Source: Candidatus Saccharibacteria bacterium UBA6175 (GTDB lineage Bacteria; Patescibacteriota; Saccharimonadia; Saccharimonadales; Saccharimonadaceae). Taken from it: a DNA stretch of 64,000 bases. A model generated the notes under the pieces. The model was not told where the DNA came from. It ran no database searches and saw nothing but the letters and a program-made list of their open reading frames with translations. The stretch spans positions 62,001 to 126,000 of the forward strand of contig DITV01000002.1 of assembly GCA_002422915.1 (NCBI GenBank). Reading direction: 5' to 3'. Positions 32,861 through 41,785 of the stretch are shown piece after piece. Each line of letters begins with the position of its first letter. Within the stretch, counting starts at the first letter, position 1. The position numbers and the translations under genes were made by a program.

Positions 32861-33199
32861 ATGAATGTTCTTGATCTGATCGTAGACGCGATCTTCAATA
32901 TCGGATGTCTTGCGGCCATGGTCTTCATGGTGCTGCTCGCCGTTCAGAGTGGTGCTCGATGGGGAGGTGGTGCTTCAATACCACCCTACACCTTTGTGGT
33001 GCTCCCTTTCATTGTCATCACGCTGGCCGCTCTTGGGCTCATGACTCAGTTCGCATACGGCGGTGAGATCATGTGGCCCGGGAAGGCCGCCATACTGGTC
33101 GTATTGGCTGTTGCGGCTTGGGTGTGCTGGAAGGTCGTTGATGAGTTCATCACAAACAATCAGAAGCAGGCACTCAGCAATGACACCACGCAGCCGTAG
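32861..33199 (+). CDS. Three-span membrane protein, unknown
   Basis: 112 aa with about three hydrophobic helices (IFNIGCLAAMVFMVLLAV, FVVLPFIVITLAALGLM, AAILVVLAVAAWVCW). The ATG at 32861 is favoured by GAAAGG at 32848-32853; ATGs at 32816 and 32843 are in frame, but the first lies within the predicted promoter region. It resembles T4SS pilin/VirB2-like or small CPR membrane proteins only in topology. Its stop codon lies inside the hairpin at 33193-33243. Confidence 0.6.
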   Translation: MNVLDLIVDAIFNIGCLAAMVFMVLLAVQSGARWGGGASIPPYTFVVLPFIVITLAALGLMTQFAYGGEIMWPGKAAILVVLAVAAWVCWKVVDEFITNNQKQALSNDTTQP

Positions 33200-33243
33200 C
33201 CGTGCGGGGCGGGGTCCTTCGGGATACTGCCCCCGGCTACGGC
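33193..33243. terminator. Long GC-rich hairpin
   Basis: GCCGTAGCCG (33193-33202) pairs perfectly with CGGCTACGGC (33234-33243), with further GGGC/GCCC pairing inside. The T tract is poor on the plus strand, so efficiency is uncertain. It separates the convergent membrane protein gene and der. Confidence 0.6.
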
Positions 33244-33259
33244 CAATAAAATTTCTGAA

Positions 33260-34648
33260 CTATTCTTCGTCGCGAGTCGGCGATTTTTTTGTGTCTGCGG
33301 CTGCAGCCGCTTCTTTTTCGCGGTTGGCTTTGATTTGTTTTTCGTCGCGGAAGCTAAATTTAATTGGCGTTCCAATATAGTCGAATTTCTCGCGCATCAG
33401 GCGCTCGAGGTAGCGTTTGTAGCTCCAGTGAATGAACTTGAGGTTGCTCCCATAAATAACAAACCATGGTGGTGAGACGTCGGTCTGTACCATGTAGCGC
33501 AGCTTCGGGTGTGTGTTTTTGAGTCCGGCTGGCGGATGCTTAGCGACAGCGTTCTGGAGGAGGTCGTTGAGCTGACGAGTTTTGATTTCTTGGTTGCGGC
33601 GCGTGGTGATTTCCAGCACAAGATCAAAGAGCTTGGTAACGTTTTGTCCGGTCACGCTACTCGTAAAGATAAGCGGGGCCCACGGCACAAAATCGAAGGT
33701 CCGAGCGATCTTTGGGGCAAGGGCGTCACGAGTGAAAGCGTCTTTATCTTGGACGCTGTCCCATTTGCTGACAACGATCACCATGCCTTTGCCAGCTTCA
33801 TCAATAATGCCCGCAAGTCGCTGGTCGAGCTGGGTGTTGAGCTCGTTGACGTCCATGAGTAGGAAGCACACATCGCTCTCTTCAATGGCCTGTAGTGAAC
33901 GGAGTACGCTGAATTTTTCAATGCCGACTTCTTGCTTCCCGGGCTTACGCATACCGGCCGTATCGAGCAGTTCAATTGACTGCCCCTTGTATTTTACAAG
34001 GACGCGGTTGACGTCGCGGGTGGTGCCTGCGATGTTTGCAACGAGCGCTTGCTGTTTACCAGCAAGCGTGTTGAACAGATTGCTTTTACCAACGTTTGGT
34101 CGGCCAATTAGTGATACCCGGATGATGTCATCGGGCACGCTGTCGGAACGTGGCGGAATGAGGTCGGTGATGAGGTCGATTGCGTCAGCGATCCCTTCGT
34201 TGTGCTCGGCACTGGTGCGAATGATATCTTTAATGCCTAAGCGGCGGAATTCATCGGTAGGCAGTGCGCCCTTCAGGTCGTTCTTGTTAAGAAGGAGGAT
34301 AACGGGCTTTTTGCTTTTAAGGGCTTTCTTGGCCACAATGCGGTCTTCGTCGCTGACGTATTGGGTGGAATCAACCACAACCAAGATGACGTCTGCGGCA
34401 TCGGCTGCTTCGGTAATCTGTTCTTGAATCGACGCTTCAAACTCATCATTTGGGTCCTTGAGCCCGGCGGTATCAACCAGCCAAAAGGTGTGATCGCCAC
34501 TGCGAACCTTGCCAAGCACGTTGTCACGAGTTGTACCGGCTTCTTCAGCCACAATTGCTTGGCGTGATCGGACGAAACGATTAAAAAGCGAACTCTTGCC
34601 GACGTTCGCTTGACCAATGATTGCAACGGTGGGAAGTTTTGCGGCCAT
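33260..34648 (-). CDS. der: Ribosome assembly GTPase Der (EngA)
   Basis: 462-aa double-Era GTPase needed for 50S assembly. First G domain: G1 IGQANVGKSSLF, G3 VDTAGL, G4 NKND. Second G domain: G1 IGRPNVGKSNLF, G3 LDTAGM, G4 SKWD. A C-terminal KH-like domain follows. The ATG at 34648 is chosen because TATACT lies 10 nt upstream; the longer frame to 34801 would overlap the preceding gene. Confidence 0.95.
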   Translation of the reverse strand: MAAKLPTVAIIGQANVGKSSLFNRFVRSRQAIVAEEAGTTRDNVLGKVRSGDHTFWLVDTAGLKDPNDEFEASIQEQITEAADAADVILVVVDSTQYVSDEDRIVAKKALKSKKPVILLLNKNDLKGALPTDEFRRLGIKDIIRTSAEHNEGIADAIDLITDLIPPRSDSVPDDIIRVSLIGRPNVGKSNLFNTLAGKQQALVANIAGTTRDVNRVLVKYKGQSIELLDTAGMRKPGKQEVGIEKFSVLRSLQAIEESDVCFLLMDVNELNTQLDQRLAGIIDEAGKGMVIVVSKWDSVQDKDAFTRDALAPKIARTFDFVPWAPLIFTSSVTGQNVTKLFDLVLEITTRRNQEIKTRQLNDLLQNAVAKHPPAGLKNTHPKLRYMVQTDVSPPWFVIYGSNLKFIHWSYKRYLERLMREKFDYIGTPIKFSFRDEKQIKANREKEAAAAADTKKSPTRDEE

Positions 34649-34680
34649 AACAGAGGTAAGTATACCAGAGTTTTGTCGGT

Positions 34681-35253
34681 TTAGCGAGCATAAGCAAAAT
34701 AAGCCTGAACGCCAATCTTCCCTGCCCATGTACCGAACCGAACAAAGATTGGTTCGGGGGCGACACGATCGGTCTCGGGTTCGTAACGAACCGTTGGACA
34801 CGGGCCAATTGGGCTTTCGTCGCGTATGCGACCGTACTCAGTGAGTGTGACGTGTGTGTGATCGTCGGAGAGTTGGTTAACCAAGCCTGGATTACGGCGG
34901 ACCATTACTGCCTGACGTTCATTCTGCGATGCCATGTAGGCGAGACTTTCAATTGTTCGCTCGTGTTCTGCGATACGGGAAAATGCCGCTTCATCAAGTT
35001 GTGGATGCATCGCCGCTAGCGAGCCGACAAATTCAGCAGCTTGAGCGAGGCCAGTGACAAAGTATCTCTTCGCACTGTCGTTTGTTGTGCTGATGATTGA
35101 GCGAGCGCCCATAGCATCGAAATAATCGTAGGCGGTCACCCTGAGATCTGCTAATTTTGGTTTACCGAGTGCTTCATAAAATACAGCCGGGGGAAGCGAA
35201 ACGGCTCTTCCGATGAGCCGACGAGTTTCTTGCATGGTTTCTGGGGTGGTCAT
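34681..35253 (-). CDS. Unknown 190-aa protein
   Basis: Soluble protein with a helical N-terminal half (TMQETRRLIGRAVSLPP, FSRIAEHERTIESLAYMAS) and a beta-rich C-terminal part ending FVRFGTWAGKIGVQAYFAYAR. It lies 9 nt after the pseudouridine synthase gene and 32 nt before der, all on one strand. No family is recognised. Confidence 0.65.
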   Translation of the reverse strand: MTTPETMQETRRLIGRAVSLPPAVFYEALGKPKLADLRVTAYDYFDAMGARSIISTTNDSAKRYFVTGLAQAAEFVGSLAAMHPQLDEAAFSRIAEHERTIESLAYMASQNERQAVMVRRNPGLVNQLSDDHTHVTLTEYGRIRDESPIGPCPTVRYEPETDRVAPEPIFVRFGTWAGKIGVQAYFAYAR

Positions 35254-35262
35254 CGATGATAA

Positions 35263-35940
35263 TTACCGTTTTTCGACTACTTTTATGCGCCCTTCTGCCA
35301 AATCGTCAAGACGATAGGGTCCAAAATGTGTCCGGTGGAGCCGAGTCACAGAGTACCCGAGTGCGCTGAACGTCCGCCTGATTTGGCGATTACGCCCTTC
35401 ATGCATCACAACGCGCCAAGTTCGACGGTCGTCATCAAGTTTTTCGAGAATCAGTTGGCTCGGGCCATCTTCAAGCTGAATGCCGTGATCGGCAATAATC
35501 TGTTGGTGTAATGGCTGGAGTGGATGATCGAGCTCGACTTCGTACTGTTTGGTTTTGTAGAACTTTGGATGCGTCATGTGAAAATGGAAATCGCCGTCAT
35601 TGGAAAGAATAATCAGTCCGCTACTGTCTTTGTCGAGTCGTCCAACGGGCTTAAGGTGATGTTTATCTTTTGGAATAAGTTCATACAGCGTTGGCCACTC
35701 CCCTTGCTGGCGGCGAGACGAGACGTATCCTACTGGCTTATGGAGCGCGAGATATTCAAACGAAACGGCCGAACCAAGTGGCTTGCCTTTCACAGTAATG
35801 TGGTCGCCATCGTTAAATCGAGCGCCAAGCGTGGCGAGCTCGTCGTTGACGCGCACATGATTGTGCTCAATCAGAGCATCAGCTTCGCGTCGGGATATAC
35901 CGAGTTGCGTGGCGAGATGGGTGTTGAGTCGCTGGTTCAC
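35263..35940 (-). CDS. RsuA/RluB-family pseudouridine synthase
   Basis: 225-aa rRNA pseudouridine synthase. It has an N-terminal S4 RNA-binding domain (GISRREADALIEHNHVRVND) and the catalytic domain with Asp in GRLDKDSSGLIILSND. HEGRNRQIRRTFSALGYSV is the family's conserved C-terminal motif. The rRNA target (16S or 23S) cannot be decided by eye. Confidence 0.9.
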   Translation of the reverse strand: MNQRLNTHLATQLGISRREADALIEHNHVRVNDELATLGARFNDGDHITVKGKPLGSAVSFEYLALHKPVGYVSSRRQQGEWPTLYELIPKDKHHLKPVGRLDKDSSGLIILSNDGDFHFHMTHPKFYKTKQYEVELDHPLQPLHQQIIADHGIQLEDGPSQLILEKLDDDRRTWRVVMHEGRNRQIRRTFSALGYSVTRLHRTHFGPYRLDDLAEGRIKVVEKR

Positions 35941-35955
35941 GCCCTTAGTATAGCA

Positions 35956-36807
35956 CTAGACAGTGGGTGCTGGAGGGAGTGGCGGTTGCTCTGGTGAAGG
36001 AGGTGTTGCCGGTACTGGCGCAGTTGCTTCGACCCCACCGAGTGCCTGGTTAATTTGATCAGCAATATCGTTCGCTGGTGCGGTCAGGTCTTGCGCGCTG
36101 GCAAGCGGTTCAATAATCGTATTACCCAGTGATGCTGGTCGTGGCGTTGAGAATGGTGCGGTTGGTGCGGGTAATGGCGCTTCTGGAGCAGGAGCCGGTG
36201 CAACCGGAGTGGGGCTTGGCATGTTGACCATTGCCGGAGGTGCTGGTGCAGCAGGGACAACTGGTGTAACGGGTGCTGGATTGGGGGCTGGCGGCGTGAC
36301 GGGAGCTGCCGGTGCGGCAACGGGCTGTACTGGTGTCGGTGCTGCTGGTGCTGGCGCAACCGGTGCAGCGACTGGTGTTGGAGTTGGCGCGGGAGTGGCA
36401 ACTGGAGGAAAGGCTGGAGCTGCCGCAGCAGGTGCGGGTCCGTCGCCAAGGACGTCATGCACCGTACGAACAACGTCTTCAATGCCTACCTGTGACTTTA
36501 CCAGGTAGCGGTCGGCACCAAGTGATTCACCACGAGCACGTTGGTCTTCGCTGGAAAGCGCCGTCATCATAATGACCTTTATATCTTTTGTTTCAGAGGT
36601 ACTACGAAGAATGTCGAGCATGTCGAAGCCGCTGATCTTTGGCATCATCACGTCACTGACAATTAAACCAGGGCGTTCTTTGATGGCTAGTGCAAGTGCT
36701 TCCTCGCCATCGCCAGCCGAGACGATTTCGTAGCCTTCGGCCTGTAATCGGACTCCGTAAATTTCGCGGAGGCTCTTGTCATCTTCTACCAGTAAAATTT
36801 TCGTCAT
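35956..36807 (-). CDS. Response regulator with long Pro/Ala-rich tail
   Basis: 283 aa. Receiver domain at 1-122 with VEDD, phospho-acceptor Asp52 in LIVSDVMMPKISG, and Lys in YLVKSQVG. The rest (about 125-283) is low-complexity Pro/Ala/Val with no DNA-binding domain. Similar Pro/Ala tails occur on the neighbouring kinase, suggesting interaction through disordered segments. An AGAGGT ribosome binding site precedes the ATG. It is the last gene of the DUF2207-kinase-regulator unit. Confidence 0.88.
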   Translation of the reverse strand: MTKILLVEDDKSLREIYGVRLQAEGYEIVSAGDGEEALALAIKERPGLIVSDVMMPKISGFDMLDILRSTSETKDIKVIMMTALSSEDQRARGESLGADRYLVKSQVGIEDVVRTVHDVLGDGPAPAAAAPAFPPVATPAPTPTPVAAPVAPAPAAPTPVQPVAAPAAPVTPPAPNPAPVTPVVPAAPAPPAMVNMPSPTPVAPAPAPEAPLPAPTAPFSTPRPASLGNTIIEPLASAQDLTAPANDIADQINQALGGVEATAPVPATPPSPEQPPLPPAPTV

Positions 36808-36852
36808 AATTACCTCTATTCTATCGGAACGACGTCAAAAACGCCATACCCC

Positions 36853-38793
36853 TTATGTTTGCGGCGGTCGTGGTTGTGGTTCCCTAGCCGCACGGGCCAT
36901 TTCTTCAAGTTGTCGCACTCGTGCTGCTTTTTGTTCGGCGGTCAGGCTTTCGCCGCGTGGCACAGTCGTTGCTGGTTGGACGGCTACTGGAGCTTGCGGG
37001 GCTGCGGGAACACTAACGGTCGTTGAGACCACTTGGGTGGCCATAGGTTGTGGTTGCGGCGCAATGACAGGTGGCATTGCGGGGACTTCTGGCGCAACGG
37101 TAAGCGGCTGCGCTGCCATTTGGGCCGCTTGCTGTGCTCTGAGGCGCTCAGCTTCTTCATTACTAATACGGGGCAGCTCAAAATAGAAAGTGCTCCCCTG
37201 CCCGTGGGTGCTCTCCACCCATAAGCGGCCCTGCATTGATTCAGCCAAACGTCGCGACAAGTAGAGCCCAAGCCCAGTGCCGCCAATTGATTGGCGGTCC
37301 ATATTATCGACACGGTAGAATTTCTGGAACAAGTGCGACACATCTTCTGTTGGAATGCCGAGGCCGGTGTCTTTAATGCTTACTACTACCTTATCGTCTG
37401 AGCCTGTGATATCGACGGTGACACCGCCTTTAAGGGTGTATTTAATGCCATTTTCAACCAAGTTATCGATTATCTCACGAATGTGGTCGTTGTCTTGATT
37501 AACGAAATAGACGGGGGCAATGGTTTTTTGTCCGCTTCGGGTGGTTGGGACGAAGGTAAGCGTTAGGCCCTTCTCTTGGGCCTTTGTTTGCAAGCCTTGA
37601 ACAATCGTTTCGGTGAAGGCGGTCAAATCAACGACTCTTGGCACGTTGGTCATACGGCCATCTTCTGATTTAGACACGTCGAGGAGATCTTGGAATAAAC
37701 GGCCGAGGTGCTTGGCGGCATCGTGTGCTTTATTGATGAAATCGCGGGCCCGGTCATCGATAGTGGCGGTATTTGGGTTGACGGCAAGGCCAAGGTAGCC
37801 CTCAATCGAGGCGACTGGTGTGCGCATTTCATGGCTGGCGGTGCTAATGAATTCGGCTTGTTCGCGTTCTTCGGCTTTCTCTTTGGTAATGTCGCGAAAG
37901 ACGGCAATGACGCCTGCACCGGCTTCACCAATTGGCGATACCACCAGTGATGACATGATTTTTTTGCCTGATTTTGTAAGGAGTGTGAGCGTGTTTGAGC
38001 GCACCTGCTGGTTAGTGTTTAAGACTTGGGCGATTGGGTCTTGGCTTGGGTCCAGTTCATTGCTGTTGGCATCACGCATCTGTAGGATCGATTTGTAATT
38101 GAGCATGAGTGAATCCTGCTTCCCCCAGCCAAGGATTTCTTGGGCCGCCGGGTTGATCAGTTGAATAACGCCCAGGCTATCGACGGCAATCACGCCGTCA
38201 CCAATAGCGTTAATAACAATTTCAGATTTACTGGCGACTTCAGATAGCTCGCTGGTGAGCTTACGGACATTCTTTGATGATTCGTCTGGTCCGTCTTCAC
38301 TTCTCCAGACAAACAGGCTGATTATGGCAGGTACCAACGAGATAAGTGAAACGAGCGCAACGGTGCTAGGCGTGAGCGTGCCGTTCAGGTAGCTGGCGGC
38401 CACAAACACACCGCTGACAATAATCATTGGCACAAGGCCCCAGACGGCAAACAGGCCGCTGAAAAACGCGACTAACACCCAGACACCAATGAATGGCGAG
38501 TTGGCTTGGCCGGTTTGGACGATCAGAAGACCGATAGTGGCGGCAAATAACAGATAGATGATGGCGGGCATCACTTTACCGAAGCCAGCATTCTTAATAA
38601 AGAAGCTGATCAGGCTGGCTAAGGCGGTGATTCCTGCGCCGATGACCACAAAAAGGCTGATTTCGAAGAGTCCGGTTGCGGGGATGGTGGTAAACAGCGG
38701 GACGACATACAGAGAGATGAGGGCGATCGAAAGCAAAAAAGCCACCTCATACACACGGCGCTGCCAGAATTGTGACAATGTGAGCGGTGTCAT
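36853..38793 (-). CDS. Membrane sensor histidine kinase with PAS domain
   Basis: 646 aa. About six N-terminal transmembrane helices (15-165) form a membrane sensor. A PAS domain (190-305, with INAIGDGVIAVDSLGVIQLI) follows. HisKA has the phospho-His at 321 in FISTASHEMRTPVASIEGYL. HATPase motifs are DNLVENGIKYT, DTGLGIP and GGTGLGLYLSRRLAE. The C-terminus (about 560-646) is Pro/Ala/Gln-rich and disordered. GGGGGC precedes the ATG at 38793. Partner regulator is the next gene. Confidence 0.92.
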   Translation of the reverse strand: MTPLTLSQFWQRRVYEVAFLLSIALISLYVVPLFTTIPATGLFEISLFVVIGAGITALASLISFFIKNAGFGKVMPAIIYLLFAATIGLLIVQTGQANSPFIGVWVLVAFFSGLFAVWGLVPMIIVSGVFVAASYLNGTLTPSTVALVSLISLVPAIISLFVWRSEDGPDESSKNVRKLTSELSEVASKSEIVINAIGDGVIAVDSLGVIQLINPAAQEILGWGKQDSLMLNYKSILQMRDANSNELDPSQDPIAQVLNTNQQVRSNTLTLLTKSGKKIMSSLVVSPIGEAGAGVIAVFRDITKEKAEEREQAEFISTASHEMRTPVASIEGYLGLAVNPNTATIDDRARDFINKAHDAAKHLGRLFQDLLDVSKSEDGRMTNVPRVVDLTAFTETIVQGLQTKAQEKGLTLTFVPTTRSGQKTIAPVYFVNQDNDHIREIIDNLVENGIKYTLKGGVTVDITGSDDKVVVSIKDTGLGIPTEDVSHLFQKFYRVDNMDRQSIGGTGLGLYLSRRLAESMQGRLWVESTHGQGSTFYFELPRISNEEAERLRAQQAAQMAAQPLTVAPEVPAMPPVIAPQPQPMATQVVSTTVSVPAAPQAPVAVQPATTVPRGESLTAEQKAARVRQLEEMARAAREPQPRPPQT

Positions 38794-38878
38794 CGCTGCC
38801 CCCTACTTTGTAACTTCGGTCATAGTACTTGTGGTTAGTATGACTGATTGCGCGATAAGTCGCAAGCGTTCACTGGTA

Positions 38879-40591
38879 TTAACGGCCGCCACCACCTCCG
38901 CCGCCACCACCTCCGCCACTAAAGCCGCTCCCGCTTGATGAGGTCGTCGCGGTGTAGCCTTGGGTTGCACTTCCGAAAGAGTTGAGACTTCGTGAAAAGC
39001 TACCGATAGAAGCACCTTGAAGCCACGCTAGTTCAGTCGATCCTTCAGCCTCATACAGCAGTGTAAGTGCCTTTGCCCAGCTCTTCTCGTGGCCGAACAA
39101 AACGGCATAGGGCAGCACACGCTCATAGAGTGTAATGATGCTTTCTGAACGCTCCGCTCCGGTGACACTTTGAAGCAATGCGATGCGTTCTTTTTCGGCT
39201 AGCTTTATGTAACGTTCAAGACCTTTAAGGTAGTCAAACAGTGCCCGGCCTTCTTCTGTTAACGGGCGAACGGATGCAGCGTAGATAACTGTCCAAAGAT
39301 AGATAAATAAGAGTATTGCAGCGATTTGACTGACAAGTGGATCGTATTGGTATAGATCCAAAGTAAAGAAGGCTATCGTCATTGGGATAAACACAACGAG
39401 TGGGAGTGCAATTCGCTTCAGCTGGGCTGGCTTATGCCGGAGGTGGTTTCCTTCTGTGGGACGCAGGTGCTTATTGATGACGACGCGGAGCCTCGCACCC
39501 ATCATCATTGATGTAGCATTTGGCCGTCTGACAAAACGGAAGGTGCCGCCTACTCGGAGTGCAGGGATCAGCGCATTAAGGAATGACCGCTCAATGTCGT
39601 CGAGTCCATCTGGGTTGACAAGCACAATACTGAGTTCTCCCTTGCCTCCCTCTGTGCTATGGTCGACAATCTTTATGTGGTCACGAACCGCTAGGTCGAT
39701 AATTTGAGCAGCTGTTAGTTTGTTTGGTTTTCCTTTAACAATTGCCGCAGTGAGGACGGCGGTATTCTTGGGAGGAAGATACTCGGTAACAACCGCTCCG
39801 CGGCCTGGGTGATTCCTGCCGTATCTGTATAGCCGATAGATTGTCGCTAGTAGCGCTAGAGATACGATAACAAGCCCGATAGTCGGCACAAGGTGGAGGG
39901 GTGTTTTTGTTGGCATGACAAACGTATCGGGGGCAAACTTGATAGCCAGCGTGACGGTTTGGAAGGCACTAAGCGGTCCGACGCTTCGAAAAAGAGATGA
40001 TCCACCCACTTGGCTCGCGTCACAACGAGCCGTACTGCCAAAACTTCCTTGGAAACACAGCACTTCGCCCGTGAGGCTTGATGTAAGTTCGTCACTCACG
40101 AGAACAGTCGCACTCACCTGCCGCACCTGCTGCGCCCATCCAGTGCCATTAATGTCCCAGAACAACTCTTGGTAGTTACCAAAATCAGCGATGACATGTT
40201 CGAGCGTATACGTGATTACGTAGGTTTGAGTTCCTAATACGAACTCATCGGTTCCCAAGGCAAGCGTATACTCGCCATCTTGACGACTTTGGCTGTAGAT
40301 TGGCTCCGGTACTCCGTTGCGGGTGACCGAAATGAGTGTTGGTTTTGTATCGAAGGTTTTGTAATGGGTTGGCAGTGAACGGATGATTCCTTTGTTTTGC
40401 GGGAATTCAGGAAATGCAGCAACAATAGTTTCTTCAACGCGCATTATGGCTTGACCGTCCGCATTTTTTTCAACTAAAAATTGAGTGTGGAATCTATCGA
40501 TCACGAAATTATCAACGTTCGCTGACGCAGGGGCGCTTTGACTAACGATGCTCACGAAGAGTAAGGTGATGACAACCAGGAAGTATTTCAT
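38879..40591 (-). CDS. DUF2207 membrane protein with Gly-rich C-terminus
   Basis: 570 aa. Signal peptide (1-25), an extracellular DUF2207 domain (about 30-210 with VDNFVIDRFHTQFLVEKNADGQ), a transmembrane helix near 235-255, a cytoplasmic part, and two further helices (about 400-440). It ends in a Gly-rich run after SSGSGFSGG. DUF2207 proteins are predicted surface proteins of unknown role, common in CPR and Firmicutes. The final gene order DUF2207-kinase-regulator suggests it contributes to or is controlled by that signalling pair. Confidence 0.85.
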   Translation of the reverse strand: MKYFLVVITLLFVSIVSQSAPASANVDNFVIDRFHTQFLVEKNADGQAIMRVEETIVAAFPEFPQNKGIIRSLPTHYKTFDTKPTLISVTRNGVPEPIYSQSRQDGEYTLALGTDEFVLGTQTYVITYTLEHVIADFGNYQELFWDINGTGWAQQVRQVSATVLVSDELTSSLTGEVLCFQGSFGSTARCDASQVGGSSLFRSVGPLSAFQTVTLAIKFAPDTFVMPTKTPLHLVPTIGLVIVSLALLATIYRLYRYGRNHPGRGAVVTEYLPPKNTAVLTAAIVKGKPNKLTAAQIIDLAVRDHIKIVDHSTEGGKGELSIVLVNPDGLDDIERSFLNALIPALRVGGTFRFVRRPNATSMMMGARLRVVINKHLRPTEGNHLRHKPAQLKRIALPLVVFIPMTIAFFTLDLYQYDPLVSQIAAILLFIYLWTVIYAASVRPLTEEGRALFDYLKGLERYIKLAEKERIALLQSVTGAERSESIITLYERVLPYAVLFGHEKSWAKALTLLYEAEGSTELAWLQGASIGSFSRSLNSFGSATQGYTATTSSSGSGFSGGGGGGGGGGGR

Positions 40592-40600
40592 CTGTCTTTA

Positions 40601-41578
40601 CTATACGCTATGTGACGGCATGGAAACACGCGAAAAGTGTCCGTCGCGTGCGAGGACTTCGTATTTCGGCTGACGGAGATCGAGTGCGTCGATAATGCCA
40701 TTCGGTGAGAGATCGTAGCCTTTTATTTCTTCCTGTGTGCCGTCGATAATAACGGTCGCTTCGACTGGCTGATCAAAGCCAATCGCAAAGGCTAGATAGA
40801 CGTAGACCTCCCGTGCATTTCTTTGCGTAAGGTAGTCGGTGGCGATCTTTCGGGCCATGTAGGCTCCGGATCGGTCGACTTTTGAAGGGTCTTTGCCGCT
40901 GAACGCTCCGCCACCGAGCGGTACGCGTGGGCCGTAGTTATCGACGGCTAGCTTTCTCCCCGTTAAGCCGGCGTCGGCATCGAAGCCACCGATAGCCCAG
41001 TCGCCTGCGGGGTTGATGTGGAGCGTGAGGTCTTTGCTGATCCGTGCCAGCGGTTCATTTGACAGCCACTTTCGGACCGCTTTTTCGAGCTCGTGCTGTG
41101 GTGCGTGTTGAAAGCTCGCAACTATCGTGGCGAGGATACCGTCTTTAATGGTCACCTGTGTCTTTCCGTCATACGGCCACGCTTTGAAGAGGAATCGGTT
41201 CAGGTTTCGGGCCAAGACGAATTCAAGTGGCAATAATTCCGGTGTTTCATTACAGGCGTAGCCGACCATGATGCCTTGGTCACCTGCGCCGCCAGTATCA
41301 ACACCTTGGGCAATTTCCGGGCTTTGGGTGCTGAGGCGCTCGATGAGCTCAACATTGCCGGCAATACGTTTCACAATGGCTGGAATGTCGACATTGGTCG
41401 CCTTCGAGCTGACTTCACCCGTAATAAATACCGTGCCGTGGCCGCCAGCCACGTCGACGGCAACACGCGCATAGGGGTCTTCTTTGAGATGGGCGTCGAG
41501 GATAGCGTCACTGATTTGATCGCATAGCTTATCTGGGTGTTTAGGTGACACGCTCTCGGCGGTTCGATAGTTTGACAT
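40601..41578 (-). CDS. metK: S-adenosylmethionine synthetase
   Basis: 325-aa MetK, which makes SAM from methionine and ATP. It shows TAESVSPKHPDKLCDQISDA, the ATP-loop GAGDQGIMVGYA, and GGGAFSGKDPSKVDRSGAYM with its catalytic lysines, and it ends FSRVSMPSHSV. At 325 aa it is clearly shorter than the roughly 385-aa norm, with internal loops trimmed, not a truncated end. Translation is under a SAM riboswitch (41585-41718) and uses an AAAGGA ribosome binding site 7 nt before the ATG. Confidence 0.95.
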   Translation of the reverse strand: MSNYRTAESVSPKHPDKLCDQISDAILDAHLKEDPYARVAVDVAGGHGTVFITGEVSSKATNVDIPAIVKRIAGNVELIERLSTQSPEIAQGVDTGGAGDQGIMVGYACNETPELLPLEFVLARNLNRFLFKAWPYDGKTQVTIKDGILATIVASFQHAPQHELEKAVRKWLSNEPLARISKDLTLHINPAGDWAIGGFDADAGLTGRKLAVDNYGPRVPLGGGAFSGKDPSKVDRSGAYMARKIATDYLTQRNAREVYVYLAFAIGFDQPVEATVIIDGTQEEIKGYDLSPNGIIDALDLRQPKYEVLARDGHFSRVSMPSHSV

Positions 41579-41584
41579 AAAAAT

Positions 41585-41718
41585 ATCCTTTCTTGAAAGC
41601 AGAAAGGATGAAACGTGCTTCGTATCCTTCCCGATTTCGGGCTAGGTGTGGCACCTTGCATCACTATAGGTTGCCGGCAGGTCGTTGAGCTAGGACTCTC
41701 GCTGCACTCTTGATATTG
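41585..41718 (-). promoter_or_regulatory. SAM-I/IV-type riboswitch with translational switch
   Basis: The minus-strand leader contains ATCAAGAG near its start, the conserved GCCGGCAACC and AAGGTGCCA of SAM-I/SAM-IV aptamers, and a P1 stem TATC/GATA (41712-41715 with 41623-41626). Downstream AAGGAT (41629-41624), ATCCTTTC (41609-41602) and GAAAGGAT (41592-41585, the Shine-Dalgarno) are mutually exclusive partners. With SAM, P1 ties up AAGGAT and ATCCTTTC masks the ribosome site; without SAM, AAGGAT captures ATCCTTTC and metK is translated. An extended -10 TGT TATAAT (41734-41739) starts it near 41727. Confidence 0.88.
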
Positions 41719-41785
41719 GTTAATTGTGTTGTGATTATAACAGATTGGGCCTTTGTGAGCTAGGCCAGGTCTATACTGAAAAGAG

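Noticed and set aside
36209..36508. Gly/Ala-rich plus-strand ORF
   Set aside because: Shadow of the Pro/Ala tail of the response regulator on the minus strand.
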